64,000 bases of DNA from Aquarana catesbeiana (Eukaryota > Chordata > Amphibia > Anura > Ranidae). Below are positions 33,489 through 45,016 of the stretch, piece after piece (positions within the stretch are counted from its first letter, which is position 1; every line of letters begins with the position of its first letter). The translations under genes and the position numbers were made by a program. Location: the NCBI RefSeq assembly GCF_042186555.1, contig NC_133329.1, forward strand, positions 72,624,057 through 72,688,056, written 5' to 3'. A model generated the notes under the pieces. That model had not been told where the DNA came from. It made no database searches and was given only the letters and a program-made list of their open reading frames with translations.

Positions 33489-35561
33489 CTACTTCAATAC
33501 AGGGCTTTTATACACCCTTCCTTCCCAGACCAAATTTTAGCTTTCAGCGCTCTCACACTTTGAATGACAATTACTCAGTCATGCTACACTGTACCCAAGT
33601 CAAATTTTTATCATTTTTTTCTCACAAACATAGCTTTCTTTTGGTGGTATTTAATCACTGCTGTTTTTTTTATTTTTTGCAATATAAGCGAAAAAAAATT
33701 TTGAAAAAAAAAAAACTTTTTTTTTTAGTTTCTATTGTAAAATTTTGCAAATAAGTAATTTTTCTTTATAAATTTGGGCCAAAATGTATACTGCTACATA
33801 TCTTTAGTAAAAATAACCCAAATTGGTGTATATTATTTGGTCTCTGTGAAAGTTAGAGTCTACAAGCTATGGTGCAAATCATTGAAAAATGATCACATCT
33901 GATCACACCTGATGTACTGAAGGCCTATCTCATTTCTTAAGGCCCTAACAAGCCAGGAAAGTACAAATACCCCCCAAATTACCCCTTTTTGGAAAGCAGA
34001 CATTCCAAGGTATTTAGCAAGAGGCATGGTGAGCTTTTTGAAGTTGTAATTTTTTCCCACAATTCTTGGAAATTTTTTTTTTTTTTGCACAAAATTGTCA
34101 TAATAACAAGTTATTTCTCTCACACAGCACATGCATACTTGCAATGACACCCCAAAATACATTCTGCTACTCCTCCTGAGTATAGTGATACCACATGTGT
34201 GAGACTTTTACACAGCCTGGCCACATACAGAGGTCTGACATCCAACTAGCACCGTCAGGCGTTTTACGAGCATAAATTGCACATCTCATATGATGACAAC
34301 CTATCACAAATTTGAAGGCCCTGGAGCACCAGGACAACGGAAACACTCACAAAATGACCCCATTTTGGAAAGCTAACACCCCAACGTATAATCTATGAGG
34401 CATAATTAGTCTTTTGAATGGTTCATTTTTTTTCCCGAAGTTTTTGGAAACTGTGGAAAAAAAATAAAAAAGCAATTTTTTTTACACAAAGTTGTCCATT
34501 CATAAGATATTTCCAACACATAGCATGTACATAGCAAAAATGACACCCCAAAATACATTCTGCTACTCCTCCTGAGTATGGTGATACCACATGTGTGAGA
34601 CTTTTACATACAGAGGCCCAACATCCAAGTAGCACTGTCAGTTGTTCTAGGAGCATACATTACACACAAATTCCTGCCAACCTATGACATTGTTGAAGGC
34701 CCTTCATATTTCTAACACATAGCATGTACTGTACATACCAATTACAAACCAAAATACATTCTGCTGAGTAAAGGGTAAAGAAAAGATTACCTGCAGTTTT
34801 AGTAGTGCAGTGGTCCACAGAGAAGAGCATCGGTCCAGGCAGCAGGCAGGAACGTGGACAGCGACAGCAAAACAGGCAGCAGGCAGGAATAGTCAGTACA
34901 GGTAGAGATGTCAGCACAGCCAAAGCATTAGTCCAGATAACAGGCAGGGATGTGGTCAGCAGCAGCAAAAGGATCAAAGGATCAAAGGATCGTCCATGCA
35001 GCAGGCAGAATACTGTCCATAGTTAGTACATGCAGCAGGCAGAGGTATGGTCAGCACAGCCAGAGTATTTGTCCAGGGAGCAGACAGTACCATCAAGCTT
35101 AGGGCATCGGTCAGGAAAGAATGGGGACAGGGGTAGAGGCTTCTCCCACCCAAATCGCTGCCTCCGGGCAACCAGACCCTGTTATGGGAACACAGAAAAC
35201 CAAAAACTAGTTTTCTGAACTCCGAACACTATTCTGGAGCCCCTCACATATGTGAGACCCCTGTGTAGCAGGGTGAAAGATCAATCCAAGGGGCAGGCAA
35301 AAACATGGTCAACAGGCCAAGGTCAGTGCAGGTAAAAGACAGAAATAGACGGTAGGCAGAGGCATAGTCGATACAGTCCAGGGTCAGTCCACGTGAAAGG
35401 CAAAAACATGCCGGAAAAACAATGCAGACGGTAGGCAGAGGCATAGTCAAGAAACAGGCCAGGGTCGGTTCACATGGAAGGCAATAATATGGTTGGTTGA
35501 GAAAGGGAAATATTCAGGACAGAAATTAAAAACGGGGAAATGGCAGTATTAGAAATATGGA

Positions 35562-36475
35562 CTAATAATTTTCCAGAGTGTGATATCGCCTGAAGCATTC
35601 TCCGATGCAAAGGCCAGGTTGGGAGGGACAGTCGGTACAATGGAAGCTGGTATCTTTCCTAATTCCTCTTTTGGTGCACACCCGACATTTTTTTTGGCGT
35701 CGTCTTCCGGATCCAGTTGGTGGAATATGGTCTGGGAAATGGTGCTCATGTAGTCTGCTGACAGAATCGGAGCCAATGCTTTCTGGGGGGGATACTTGCT
35801 GATAAATCAGGGCAGTGACAATGTCTTCAATAAACTTTATGAAGGTGGTGGGTGTTTCTGTGGATTTTTGGTAGATTATGAAAGAATTTAAAAGGGCCAA
35901 ATGAAAAAAGTAAATTGCGACTTTTTTGTACCAGAATAAGGATTTTCTTGTTGAAAGATAGGGCTGCAACAACTGATCGTTTAAATCCACCCCCCCATGT
36001 ATTTATTGTACTCAGTGATACAGGTAGGCTTGCGAACGGTACCGCGTCTTCTGTGAAGTTCCACCGAGGTGTCATCGTGGATGGTGGACATGATGTACAC
36101 GTCTTTTCTATCCCTCCACTTCACAGCCAACACTTCTTCGTTCCTCAATCTTGTCGATTCCCCCTTTGGAATGTTTGTGGTGACAAGACACTGTGGGAAG
36201 CCCTTTCGGTTTTTTCTAGTTGTACCACAGGCCAAAGTTTGTTTGAGATATAGGTGGCGGAGAAGGGGCAAACTCGTATAATAATTATCCATATAAATAT
36301 GGTACCCCTTTTGGAGGAGTGGGAATGCCAACTCCCAAACAATTTTCCCACTTATTCCCATGTACGAGGGACACTCAGGGGGCTGGAGCTGGGAATCTTT
36401 CCCTTCGTACACGCGGAATGCGTACACATAACCGGTGGCACTTTCACAAAGCTTGTTAAGCTTCAAGCCATACAT
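35562..36475 (-). pseudogene. piggyBac transposase, C-terminal part, frameshifted
   Basis: Read on the - strand from 36475: YGLKLNKLCESATGYVYAF, then GYHIYMDNYYTSLPLLRHLY (the conserved DNYYTS region carrying a catalytic aspartate of the DDD triad), KWRDRKDVYIMSTIHDD, then a frameshift near 35990. It continues as NDQLLQPYLSTRKSLFWYKK, FHLALLNSFIIYQ and the zinc-binding tail CRVCTKRGIRKDTSFHC and CTDCPSQPGLCIGECFRRYH, ending YHTLENY. The N-terminal half and the first catalytic aspartates are missing upstream, where a CR1 LINE abuts. One frameshift and the truncation make it dead. It explains the family identity of elements A and B. Confidence 0.85.
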
Positions 36476-37552
36476 AGTTACATAGTTTACATAGTTACAT
36501 AGTAGGTGAGGTTGAAAAAAGACACACGTCCATCAAGTCCAACCTATGTGTGTGATTATGTGTCAGTATTACCTTACATATCCCTGTATGTTGCGGTCAT
36601 TCAGGTGATTATCTAATAGTTTCTTGAAGCTATCAATGCTCCCCGCTGAGACCACCGCCTGTGGAAGGGAATTCCACATCCTTACCGCTCTTACAGTAAA
36701 GAACCCTCTACGTAGTTTAAGGTTAAACCTCTTTTCTTCTAATTGTAATGAGTGGCCCCGAGTCTTATTAAACTCTCTTCTGCGAAAAAGTTTTATCCCT
36801 ATTGTGGGGTCACCAGTACAGTATTTGTAAATTGAAATCATATCCCCTCTCAAGCGTCTCTTCTCCAGAGAGAATAAGTTCAACGCTCGCAACCTTTCCT
36901 CATAACTAAGATCCTCCAGACCCTTTATTAGCTTTGTTGCCCTTCTTTGTACTCGCTCCATTTCCAGTACATCCTTCCGGAGGACTGGTGCCCAGAACTG
37001 GACAGCATACTCCAGGTGCGGCCGGACCAGAGTCTTGTAGAGCGGGAGAATTATCGTTTTATCTCTGGAGTTGATCCCCCTTTTAATACATGCCATGATT
37101 CTGTTTGCCATATTAGTAGCAGCTTGGCATTGCATGTCATTGCTGAGCCTATCATCTACCAGGACCCCCAGGTCCTTTTCCATCCTAGATTCCCCCAGAG
37201 GTTCTCCCCCCAGTGTATAGATTGCATTCATATTTTTGCCACCCAAATGCATTATTTTACATTTTTCTACATTGAACCTCATTTGCCATGTAGTCACCCA
37301 CCCCATTAATTTGTTCAGGTCTTTTTGCAAGGTTTCCACATCCTGCGAGGAAGTTATTGCCCTGCTTAGCTTAGTATCGTCTGCAAATACAGAGATTGAA
37401 CTGTTTATCCCATCCTCCAGATCGTTTATAAACAAATTAAATAGGATTGGTCCCAGCACAGAACCCTGGGGAACCCCACTACCCACCCCTGACCATTCTG
37501 AGTACTCCCCATTTATCACCACCCTCTGAACACGCCCTTGTAGCCAGTTTTC
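36474..37552 (-). mobile_element. 5'-truncated CR1-like LINE with open RT C-terminal frame
   Basis: Same family as 16566-18287, in reverse. The frame 37522-36569 is uninterrupted for about 317 codons: GVPQGSVLGPILFNLFINDL, FADDTKLSRAITSSQ with the RT catalytic FADD, EKDLGVLVDDRLSNDMQCQA, then the thumb and C-terminal region to NDRNIQGYVR and a stop. The first palm aspartate lies upstream of the truncation. The 3' tail is the tandem ACTATGTAA (36474-36510). Its open frame suggests it is younger than the 16566 copy. Confidence 0.85.
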
Positions 37553-37952
37553 CTCGCCAATTGGACACAGCCGGTCATGTGATGCAGAACCATGTCATTG
37601 GCTACAGTGATCGGGGCTGAGCTGTATCCAGGGGAAAAGCCTCAGCCCCGATCACCGCCCTGATCACTGCTCTTCCGCCGGAACCTGCACAATACACGCT
37701 TACCAATGCTGCTCTGCATCCGCCGTTACCGACGCTCCGCCGCCTGCCGCCCGCCGGCGCCGCCGCTTCAATACCCCCATCGGGGAACGGCTGTGTCCTG
37801 AGGGACACAACGGTACCCCGATCGCTGCTCTGCGGGCCCCCGGGGGCCCGCAGTAGTGGCGGAAAGCCGAGGCCATCATATGACGTCCACCCAGGATGGG
37901 AGATCCCATCTGTGGACGTCATTTGACTATGGCCGGGTATTGAAGCGGTTAA

Positions 37953-38280
37953 AATAGTCATTCTGCAGGACCTGAATGATGGCAGAACAGGCCTCTGGAA
38001 TAATGATCCCCAGAGCCTGGGGGGAGATGCATGTTGAGAACTTGAGGTCCTGCAGGCTTCTCCCCGTCGCCAAGTACCGCAAGGTGGCGACTAGCCTCTG
38101 CTCCGCAGTGATGGCTTGCCTCATGCAGGTATCCTGCATGCTAATATAAGGGGTCAGCAAAGCCAACAAACGGTGAAAAACGGGGTCCGTCATCCTGAGA
38201 AAGTTCCTGAAATCCTCAGGATTATTTTCACAGATCTCACGGAGCAAAGGCATGTGACAGAATTGGTCACGCTGGAGCAA
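37953..38280 (-). CDS. Harbinger transposase, exon 1 (N-terminal helical domain)
   Basis: The - strand frame is open from an upstream TGA near 38306. The first ATG gives MPLLREICENNPEDFRNFLR, followed by MTDPVFHRLLALLTPYI, AITAEQRLVATLRYLATGRS and CISPQALGIIIPEACSAIIQ. The RLVATLRYLATG block is diagnostic of the N-terminal region of HARBI1-like transposases. The exon should end TATTTTAAG|GTAAGA, but TTAA at 37949-37952 was the target of the insertions 32994-33488 and 33485-37952, so the last bases and the donor now lie at 32988-32997. A further upstream exon is possible. 38281-38639 is probably promoter or 5' untranslated sequence. Confidence 0.75.
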
Positions 38281-38959
38281 CCAATGAAATCCTTCCCACC
38301 CTGTTCATGGACTGGACTTGTGTCTGGACTTGGACTTGTGTCAAAGGAACCCCAAAACCAAGCCCCTGCACAGCATAAACTCTACGCTGGTCAGAACGAA
38401 GTAGCAGAACGCACTGAAGAACAGCAAGGCCTGTGAAGAGCGACCTGAAAATCAGCAATGAGCGGATAATAATAAACCAATGGGAACTCACTACACGCAC
38501 TGAAGACCAGATACAAACCCACAAGTACAAACTGAACAGCAGAAAAACGAACTGAAAACCATGAGTCTGAAAAAGCGCGAATCGTCTCTCACCAAACTTT
38601 TACTAACAGGAGATTAGCAAAAGGAGCCCAAAGTGTGCCGTGCTCGGTATTGAACTGCCCTTTTATAGTCCCGTTGTACGTGTTGAGTCACCGCATTCTT
38701 GACGTTCGGAAATTCCGACAACTTTGTGCGACTGTGTGTATGCAAGACAAGTTTAAGCCAACATCCGTCAGAAAAAAAACGATGGATTTTGTTGTCGGAA
38801 TGTGCGATCAATGTCCGACCGTGTGTACAGGGCATAACTCTTACAGGAGAGAATTTCCCTTCCTATGGGTAGATTTCCTCTCACTTGTTGTCTCCCTCCG
38901 TTTGTAAGTAGGAGTCGTTTGTAAGTCAGATGTTTGAAAGTAGGGGCCTGCCCTATATA

Positions 38960-39430
38960 CTCTGCAGAAGTTTGGGCCTTAGGTGGTACCAGAACACTGT
39001 AAGCCCTCACAGTTACTCTTGGTGGGTGCTGGGACGGGCCCTATCGTGAAATATTATATCTAGAATTGTAATTACATGCCCCTGTTGAACAGGGTCAGAA
39101 AAATTGGGCCTTTGGTGGTGGTGTGGTGGTGTTGCCACAACACTGTAAGCCCTCACAGATACTCTAGTTGAGCGCAGGAACAAGCCCTGCTGCAAAATAT
39201 TACAGCAAAAGTTGTAATTACACACTCCAGTTGAACAGGGGCAGAAAAATTGGGCTTTAGGCACTGGTGCCACAACATTCCACCCCCATCACAGATACTC
39301 TAGTTGAGTGCAGGAACAAGCCCTGCTGCAAATGATTACTGCATAAATTGTAATTACACGCCCCTGTTAAACAGGGGCAGAAACATTGGGCCTTAGCCAC
39401 TGGTGGTGGTGCCCAGAACCAAAAATTTTC
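38960..39430. repeat. Tandem repeat, unit about 140 bp, three to four copies
   Basis: Each unit contains TTGGGCCTTAGG-like, CACTGTAAGCCCTCACAGAT, GAACAAGCCCTGCTGCAAA and CCCCTGTTGAACAGGGGCAG-like segments, starting near 38968, 39104, 39247 and 39386. It lies between repeat Q and the 3' end of the hAT transposase, so is probably part of the hAT element. Confidence 0.7.
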
Positions 39431-39546
39431 TTACAAGCTGTCAACATGAACATTGAGGAGGAATAGGATAGTCATTCAGCATAACAGGATAGTCACTCAG
39501 CATCTGCATATGCAGTCTTCAAGGGATCTCACATTCATAAAAAAAA

Positions 39547-42103
39547 TTAGTCGGTTACATCAGCATCAAGTACTTGGTAGCTGGTGATCCAAGACTGATT
39601 CATTTTTATGAAGGTGAGCTGATCAACTGAGTCGGTGGACAGGCGCACTCTGTGATGGGTTACAAAGCCTCCAGCAGCACTGAATGTGCGTTCCGAAAGA
39701 ACGCTGGATGCAGGACAGGCCAGTAGCTCAATTGCATACTGTGCAAGCTCTGGCCAGTGATCCATCCTCAAGACCCAGTAACCCAGAGGATTTTCAGTTG
39801 GAAAGGTCTCCAAGTCTGATCTTGCCCCTAGGTATTCCTGCACCATGTAAATCAGACGCTGGCGACGGCTGCTGTAACCGATCATACCTTGGGGCTGCGG
39901 ACTAAAAAATTATCTGAACGCATCTGTCAGACGGCCACCTTCTCCACCGCTCCTTCTGTGACTGACCAAAGCCTCTGCAACACGTTGTCCAGGACCAGGA
40001 ATTTGTAACCTCCCAGGCTCTGGAAACACCTTGCACAAACCTTTTTTTGCAAGGCCTCCCGAAAATGTTTCATCCTCTGCTCCCTCTGCGACGGCTGGAT
40101 AAGTTCTGCAACCTTACCCTTGTAACGTGGATCAAGGAGGGTTGCCAGCCAGTACTGATCCCTCTCCTTGATACCACAAATCCGAGGGTCCTTTTGCAGG
40201 CTTTGCAGGATCAGGGAGGCCATGCAATGTAGGTTTGCTGAGGCATTCGGTCCGGAGTCCTCTGGGTCACAAAGGATGACTTGATCCGCAGCCACCTCCT
40301 CCCAGCCACGCACAAGTCCATGGGTTTCTGGGGACTGTAAACGATCCCTTGAAGACTCCTGCTGATGCCAAGTGCTAGGCTCCACCTCCATGCTGACACA
40401 ATCCTCCTCCTCCTCTTCCTGTGTGATCGGCAGGTCCGCAGGAACATTGTCTGGATAAAGGGGGCCTTGAGAGGTAAGGAAGTCCTCCTCTTTCTCCCTC
40501 TGTTCTGCCTCAAGTGCCCTGTCCATTATTCCACACAGCGTGTGCAACAACAGGTAGACAAGAGGGACAGTATCACTGATGCATGCACTGTCACTGCTCA
40601 CCATCCTCGTGGCCTCCTCAAATGGTGACAGGACAGTGCATGCATCCTTGATCATGAGCCACTGGCGTGGCGAAAAAAAGTCAAGCTCCCCTGACCCTGT
40701 CCTGGTGCCATAGTCGCACAGGTACTCGTTGATGGCCCTGTGCTGTGTGTGCAGCCGCTGCACCATGGCCAACGTTGAGTTCCATCTGGTGGGCATGTCT
40801 CAGATTAGGCGGTTCTTGGGCAGGTTGTATTCCTTTTGGAGGTCAGCCAGCCGAGCACTGGCATTATATGACCGGCGGAAATGCACACATACTTTCCTGG
40901 CCTGCCTGAGGAGATCCTGTATGCCCGGGTACCTGCACAAGAACTGCTGCACCACCAAATTAAGGACGTGAGCCAAACAGGGAACATGGGTGAAGTGTCC
41001 CTGTCGGAGGGCGGAGAGGAGGTTGGTGCGATTGTCGCAAACCAGCATTCCTAACTGAAGCTGGCGTGGTGTCAACCACCTCTGAGCCTGCCCCTTCAGA
41101 GCTGACAGAATCTCTGCCCCAGTGTGGCTCCTGTCCCCTAAGCACACCAGCTCAAGCACTGCCTGGCATCTTTTTGCCTGAGTACTTGCGTAGCCCCTTG
41201 AATGCCTACGGAGCACCGCTGGTTTGAAGGACAAATCTATAGAGGAAGAGGCCATTGAGGAAGAAGAAGAGGAGGGGTGGAGGAGAGAGGTGTGTCAGAA
41301 TCACCACTAGTAGCATTTTGGAGGCGTGGTGGTGGAACAAGCTAAAAAATACTGCACCCTGTCCTGCATCCTTCCCAGCTGCCAGCAGGGTCACCCAGTG
41401 CGCCGTGAAAGATAGGTAACGTCCCTGTCCATGCCTGCTGGACCATGAGTCAGCGGTAATATGCACCTTACCGCTGACCGCCCTGTCCAGTGAGACCAAG
41501 ACATTGCCTTCCACATGCCGGTAGAGAGCCCGATTTTGACTTCTGTGAAAAAAGTGGCGTTTGGGAACCTGCCACTGAGGTACCGCACATTCCACAAATT
41601 CACAAAAGGGGGCAGAGTCTACCAGCTGAAAAGGCAGCAGTTGGAGTGCTAGCAATTTAGCCAAGCTAGCATTCAGCCGCTGGGCATTTGGATGGCTGGG
41701 ACCGAATTTCTTTTGCCAGTTTAGCAACTGGGGTAGGGAAATCTGCCTGCTACAATTGGACGTTGGTGTAGCGATAGCAGATTGCCCGCAAGTACTTGGC
41801 ACACCTAATTCTACACCTTCATTCCTCTCAGTGCAGGTTTCTGAGAGAACTGAAGGTATAGTGGGGTTGGAGATCCCAGCTGATGAGGAGCAAGGAGAGG
41901 TCAGCCTTGTTCTTTGGTGTGGGTCTTTTAGGTACGCTTGCCAACGGACTGCATGGGAGTTCGACATATGTCTGGTCAAGCATGTGGTGCTCAAGCGTCT
42001 GCTGTTTTGGCCATGATACGCTTCAGACATATCAAACAGCAACGGTGTGATCTGCTGCACACGTCTCAAAAAAGGTCCACACCAAAAAACTTTAGCAAAA
42101 ACG
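39547..42103 (-). pseudogene. hAT-family transposase, broken
   Basis: Pieces in order on the - strand: a degenerate BED-type finger region (HGQNSRRLSTTCLTRHMSNS, about 41950-42000) and the start of the catalytic domain (SGKVHITADSWSSRHGQGRY, YLSFTAHWVT) to about 41340. A frameshift follows, then LELVCLGDRSHTGAEIL, LVCDNRTNLLSALRQGH, HVPCLAHVLNLVVQQFLC to 40803. An in-frame TGA at 40800 precedes PTRWNSTLAMVQRLHTQ and LLDPRYKGKVAELIQPS. A second frameshift near 39900 leads to the C-terminal dimerisation domain ELLACPASSVLSERTFSAAG with HHRVRLSTDSVDQLTFI. The family's CPxSS...ER.FS signature is clear. At least two frameshifts and one stop make it inactive. Confidence 0.85.
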
Positions 42104-42814
42104 CTAGGAGTCAGCAGGGCCCTGCACATGCAGAGCTCTGCGGTGTGATGCAGTTGGTTGGCTGCCCTTAAGCTGGCCCCTGGAGGGCATCCTGCTTCGT
42201 TGGAGATGTGCCTCCTCCTCTTCCCTCCTATCAGGCACCCATGTAGAGTCAGTGACCTCATCATCCCCTCCCTCCTCATCACTGGAGCAAACCTGGCAGT
42301 ATGCTGCAGCTGGGGGAACATGACTGCCAGTTTGTTGTCCTTCTTGGGCACCCCCTCTCTCTGGGCTCACGTTACTGCCTTCCTCAATCTGGGTACCATG
42401 ATCGGAGCCTTCAAAATGCTGAGCATCCTCCTGCAGCATGTACCCAACACTGTGGTCAAATAGTTCGGGGAACTCCTCAGGGCATGATGGTGAGGCTAGG
42501 GAAGGAGTGACTGATGACATTGAGCCGATGGAAGAGGCTGCTTTAGCAGCTGCATTGGCAGCCAAAGTACTCTGAGCCTGGGTGACAGAGGATGAGGAGG
42601 ATGAGGGCGGCTTGGTCATCCACTCTACCAACTCTTTTGCATGTTGTGGCTCAACACAGCCAGCTGCTGAAAAAAAGGACAAGCATGCCCCACAGCCACA
42701 TGCTGAGGATGCACCGTGTCCACGACCAGCAATGTTGGCTGTAGACACAGAGCCTGCTTGCCCTCTTTTAGTGGCCTGTGAGCGTCTGCCTCTCCTTGTT
42801 GGCCTTCCAGACAT
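42104..42814 (-). CDS. Unknown ORF upstream of the hAT transposase
   Basis: ATG at 42814 opens a 236-codon frame: a strongly basic start (MSGRPTRRGRRSQATKRGQA), a small cysteine cluster (ACGCGACLSFF), EPQHAKELVEWMTK, a serine run, an Ala/Ser-rich middle, an acidic, Gln/Glu-rich second half (FDHSVGYMLQEDAQHFEGSD) and an EEEEAHLQR end. It stops at 42104, one base before the region where the transposase frame becomes recognisable, on the same strand but in another frame. I do not recognise a domain. It may be an accessory protein of this hAT family or the transposase's own N-terminal exon. Confidence 0.5.
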   Translation of the reverse strand: MSGRPTRRGRRSQATKRGQAGSVSTANIAGRGHGASSACGCGACLSFFSAAGCVEPQHAKELVEWMTKPPSSSSSSVTQAQSTLAANAAAKAASSIGSMSSVTPSLASPSCPEEFPELFDHSVGYMLQEDAQHFEGSDHGTQIEEGSNVSPERGGAQEGQQTGSHVPPAAAYCQVCSSDEEGGDDEVTDSTWVPDRREEEEAHLQRSRMPSRGQLKGSQPTASHRRALHVQGPADS

Positions 42815-42893
42815 ACCATATTTGATGTATTTGTAATGTATTTGAATAGGTACACAAGGAATGGCCTGCAGTGAGATGTGTCTGCACAAAGCT

Positions 42894-42898
<5 letters not shown>

Positions 42899-42938
<40 letters not shown>

Positions 42939-42947
42939 ATATATATA
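42899..42947. repeat. (TA)n microsatellite
   Basis: About 45 bp of alternating T and A, with one TT interruption, just at the left margin of the satellite array. A similar run lies at its right margin (45257-45306). Confidence 0.9.
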
Positions 42948-43186
42948 CTGAATGAACTGCCTGCCTGTAGTATATTAGAAACAGAACAACAGGAATGGTC
43001 TGCAGCGAGATCTAGCTGCACAGGATACAGTACTGAATATACTGCAGCTAACTGATTAAACTGCCTGCCTGTAGTTTATTAGGAAGAGAACAACAGGAAC
43101 AGTCTGCAGTGAGATCTAGCTAAACTGGATACAGTATACTGAATATACTGCAGCTAACTGAATGAACTGCCTGCCTGTAGTATATT

Positions 43187-43408
43187 ACCCTGTTTCCCTG
43201 AAAATAAGACCTAGCGTGATTGTCAGTGATGGCTGTAATATAAGCCCTACCCCCCAAATAAGCCCTACCCTGTTTCCCCGAAAATAAGCCCTACCCTGAA
43301 AATAAGACCTACAAGGACTTTAACTAGGGCTTATTTGGGGGGTAGGGCTTATATTGCAGCCATCACCGACCATCACGCTAGGTCTTATTTTCGGGGAAAC
43401 AGGGTAGG
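43187..43408. mobile_element. Near-perfect foldback MITE inside the satellite
   Basis: TACCCTGTTTCCCTGAAAAT at the left pairs with ATTTTCGGGGAAACAGGGTA at the right; the whole 220 bp folds on itself (AAGCCCTACCCCCCAAATAA repeated inverted). TA at both margins would fit a Tc1/mariner-type target. No gene. Confidence 0.65.
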
Positions 43409-44751
43409 AACAGAACAACAGGAACGGTCTGCAGCGAGATCTAGCTGCACAGGATACAGTACTGAATATACTGAAGCTAACTGAATGAACTGCCTGCCTG
43501 CAGTATATTAGGAACAGAACAGGAACGCTCTGCAGCGAGATCTAGCTGCACAGGATACAGTACTGAATATACTGCAGCTAACTGAATGAACTGCCTGCCT
43601 GTAGTATATTAGAAACAGAACAACAGGAACGGTCTGCAGCGAGATCTAGCTGCACAGGATACAGTACTGAATATACTGCAGCTAACTGAATGAACTGCCT
43701 GCCTGTAGTATATTAGGAACAGAACAGGAATGGTCTGCAGCGAGATCTAGCTGCACAGGATACAGTACTGAATATATTGCAGCTAACTGAATGAACTGCC
43801 TGCCTGTAGTATATTAGGAACAGAACAACAGGAACGGTCTGCAGCGAGATCTAGCTAAACTGGATACAGTATACTGAATATACTGCAGCTAACTGAATGA
43901 ACTGCCTGCCTGTAGTATATTAGGAACAGAACAACAGGAACAGTCTGCAGCGAGATCTAGCTGCACAGGATACAGTACTGAATATACTGCAGCTAACTGA
44001 ATGAACTGCCTGCCTGTAGTATATTAGGAACAGAACAGGAATGGTCTGCAGAGAGATCTAGCTGCACAGGATACAGTATACTGAATATACTGCAGCTAAC
44101 TGAATGAACTGCCTGCCTGTAGTAAATTTGGAAAACAACAACAGGAACGGTCTGCAGCGAGATCTAGCTAAACTGGATACAGTAAACTGAATATACTGCA
44201 GCTAACTGAATGAACTGCCTGCCTGTAGTATATTAGGAACAGAACAACAGGAACAGTCTGCAGCGAGATGTAGCTGCACAGGATATAGTACTGAATATAC
44301 TGCAGCTAACTGAATGAACTGCCTGCCTGTAGTATATTAGGAACAGAGCAACAGGAATGGTCTGCAGCGAGATCTAGCTAAACTGGATACATTATACTGA
44401 ATATACTGCAGCTAACTGAATGAACTGCCTGCCTGTAGTATATTAGGAACAGAACAACTGGAACGGTCTGCAGCGAGATCCAGCTGCACAGGATATAGTA
44501 CTGAATATACTGCTAACTGCATGAACTGCCTGGCTGTAGTATATTAGGAACAGAACAACAGGAACAGTCTGCAGTGAGATCTAGCTGCACAGGATACAGT
44601 ACTGAATATACTGCAGCTAACTGAATGAATTGCCTGCCTGTAGTATATTTTGAACAGAACAACAAGAACAGTCTGCAGCGAGATCTGGCTGCACAGGATG
44701 CAGTATACTGAATATACTGTAGCTAACTGAATGAACTGCCTGCCTGTAGTA

Positions 44752-45016
44752 TATTATTTATTTTTATTTTATTTATTTCAGGTACTTATATAGCGCCGTC
44801 AATTTACGCAGCGCTTTTACATATACATTGTACATTCACATCAGTCCCTACCCTCAAGGAGCTTACAATCTAAGGTCCCTAACTCACATTCATACATACT
44901 AGGGACAATTTAGACAGGATCCAATTAACCTACCAGCATGTCTTTGGAGTGTGGGAGGAAACCGGAGTACCCGGAGGAAACCCACACAGGCACAGGGAGA
45001 ACATGCAAACTCCAAC
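44752..45016. mobile_element. SINE/LINE-tail repeat inside the satellite
   Basis: It starts in a TTTATTTTTATTTTA stretch and includes TATAGCGCCGTCAATTTACG, CCTCAAGGAGCTTACAATCT and GTGTGGGAGGAAACCGGAGT, and ends AACATGCAAACTCC. The last blocks are familiar from widespread vertebrate retroposons. The class is not certain. Confidence 0.5.

Larger units (their letters stand above)
33485..37952 (-). mobile_element. piggyBac element C with partial transposase and a CR1 insert
   Basis: The left end TTAACTACTTCAATACAGGG and the right end, inverted, TTAACCGCTTCAATACCCGG match over 16 bp and sit on TTAA (33485-33488, 37949-37952). It encodes the C-terminal part of a piggyBac transposase (35562-36475, - strand). 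A CR1 LINE (36474-37552) lies exactly where the upstream transposase sequence should continue, and the N-terminal half is absent. 33489-34790 repeats the inverted blocks of element A in diverged form; 34800-35480 is a minor tandem region built on GGCAGCAGGCAGGAA-like units. Confidence 0.8.
20899..38837. mobile_element. Gene-bearing PIF/Harbinger element, left end eroded
   Basis: The right end (38640-38837) finishes GACCGTGTGTACAGGGCATAA, the same terminus as the MITEs at 5509-5947 and 58928-59137. The left end begins inside the subterminal region (GCTTGTTGTCGGAAATTCC) and lacks the outermost TAATG...GTACACACGG bases. Two genes lie tail to tail: a Myb-like gene on + (28459-29805) and the transposase on - (38280-31345). 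Five later insertions lie within it: 21233-22275, 22601-26665, 30708-31192, 32994-33488 and 33485-37952. Confidence 0.65.
20610..38950. mobile_element. MITE-like repeat Q, split by the Harbinger element
   Basis: The left part (20610-20898) starts CAGGCGGTCCC; the right part (38838-38950) ends GTAGGGGCCTG, an imperfect inverted match. The hAT host sequence CTATATACTCTG occurs on both sides (20585 and 38953). The Harbinger inserted between ...GGAAGAGACACCT and TCTTACAGGAG.... No gene belongs to Q itself. Its borders and class are uncertain. Confidence 0.45.

Noticed and set aside
37602..37961. A 119-codon - strand frame in GC-rich sequence
   Set aside because: This is the self-complementary GC-rich right end of piggyBac element C, open by composition and without a domain.
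41756..42463. + strand frames of 86 and 101 codons
   Set aside because: Antisense to the hAT transposase and its upstream ORF; no independent support.
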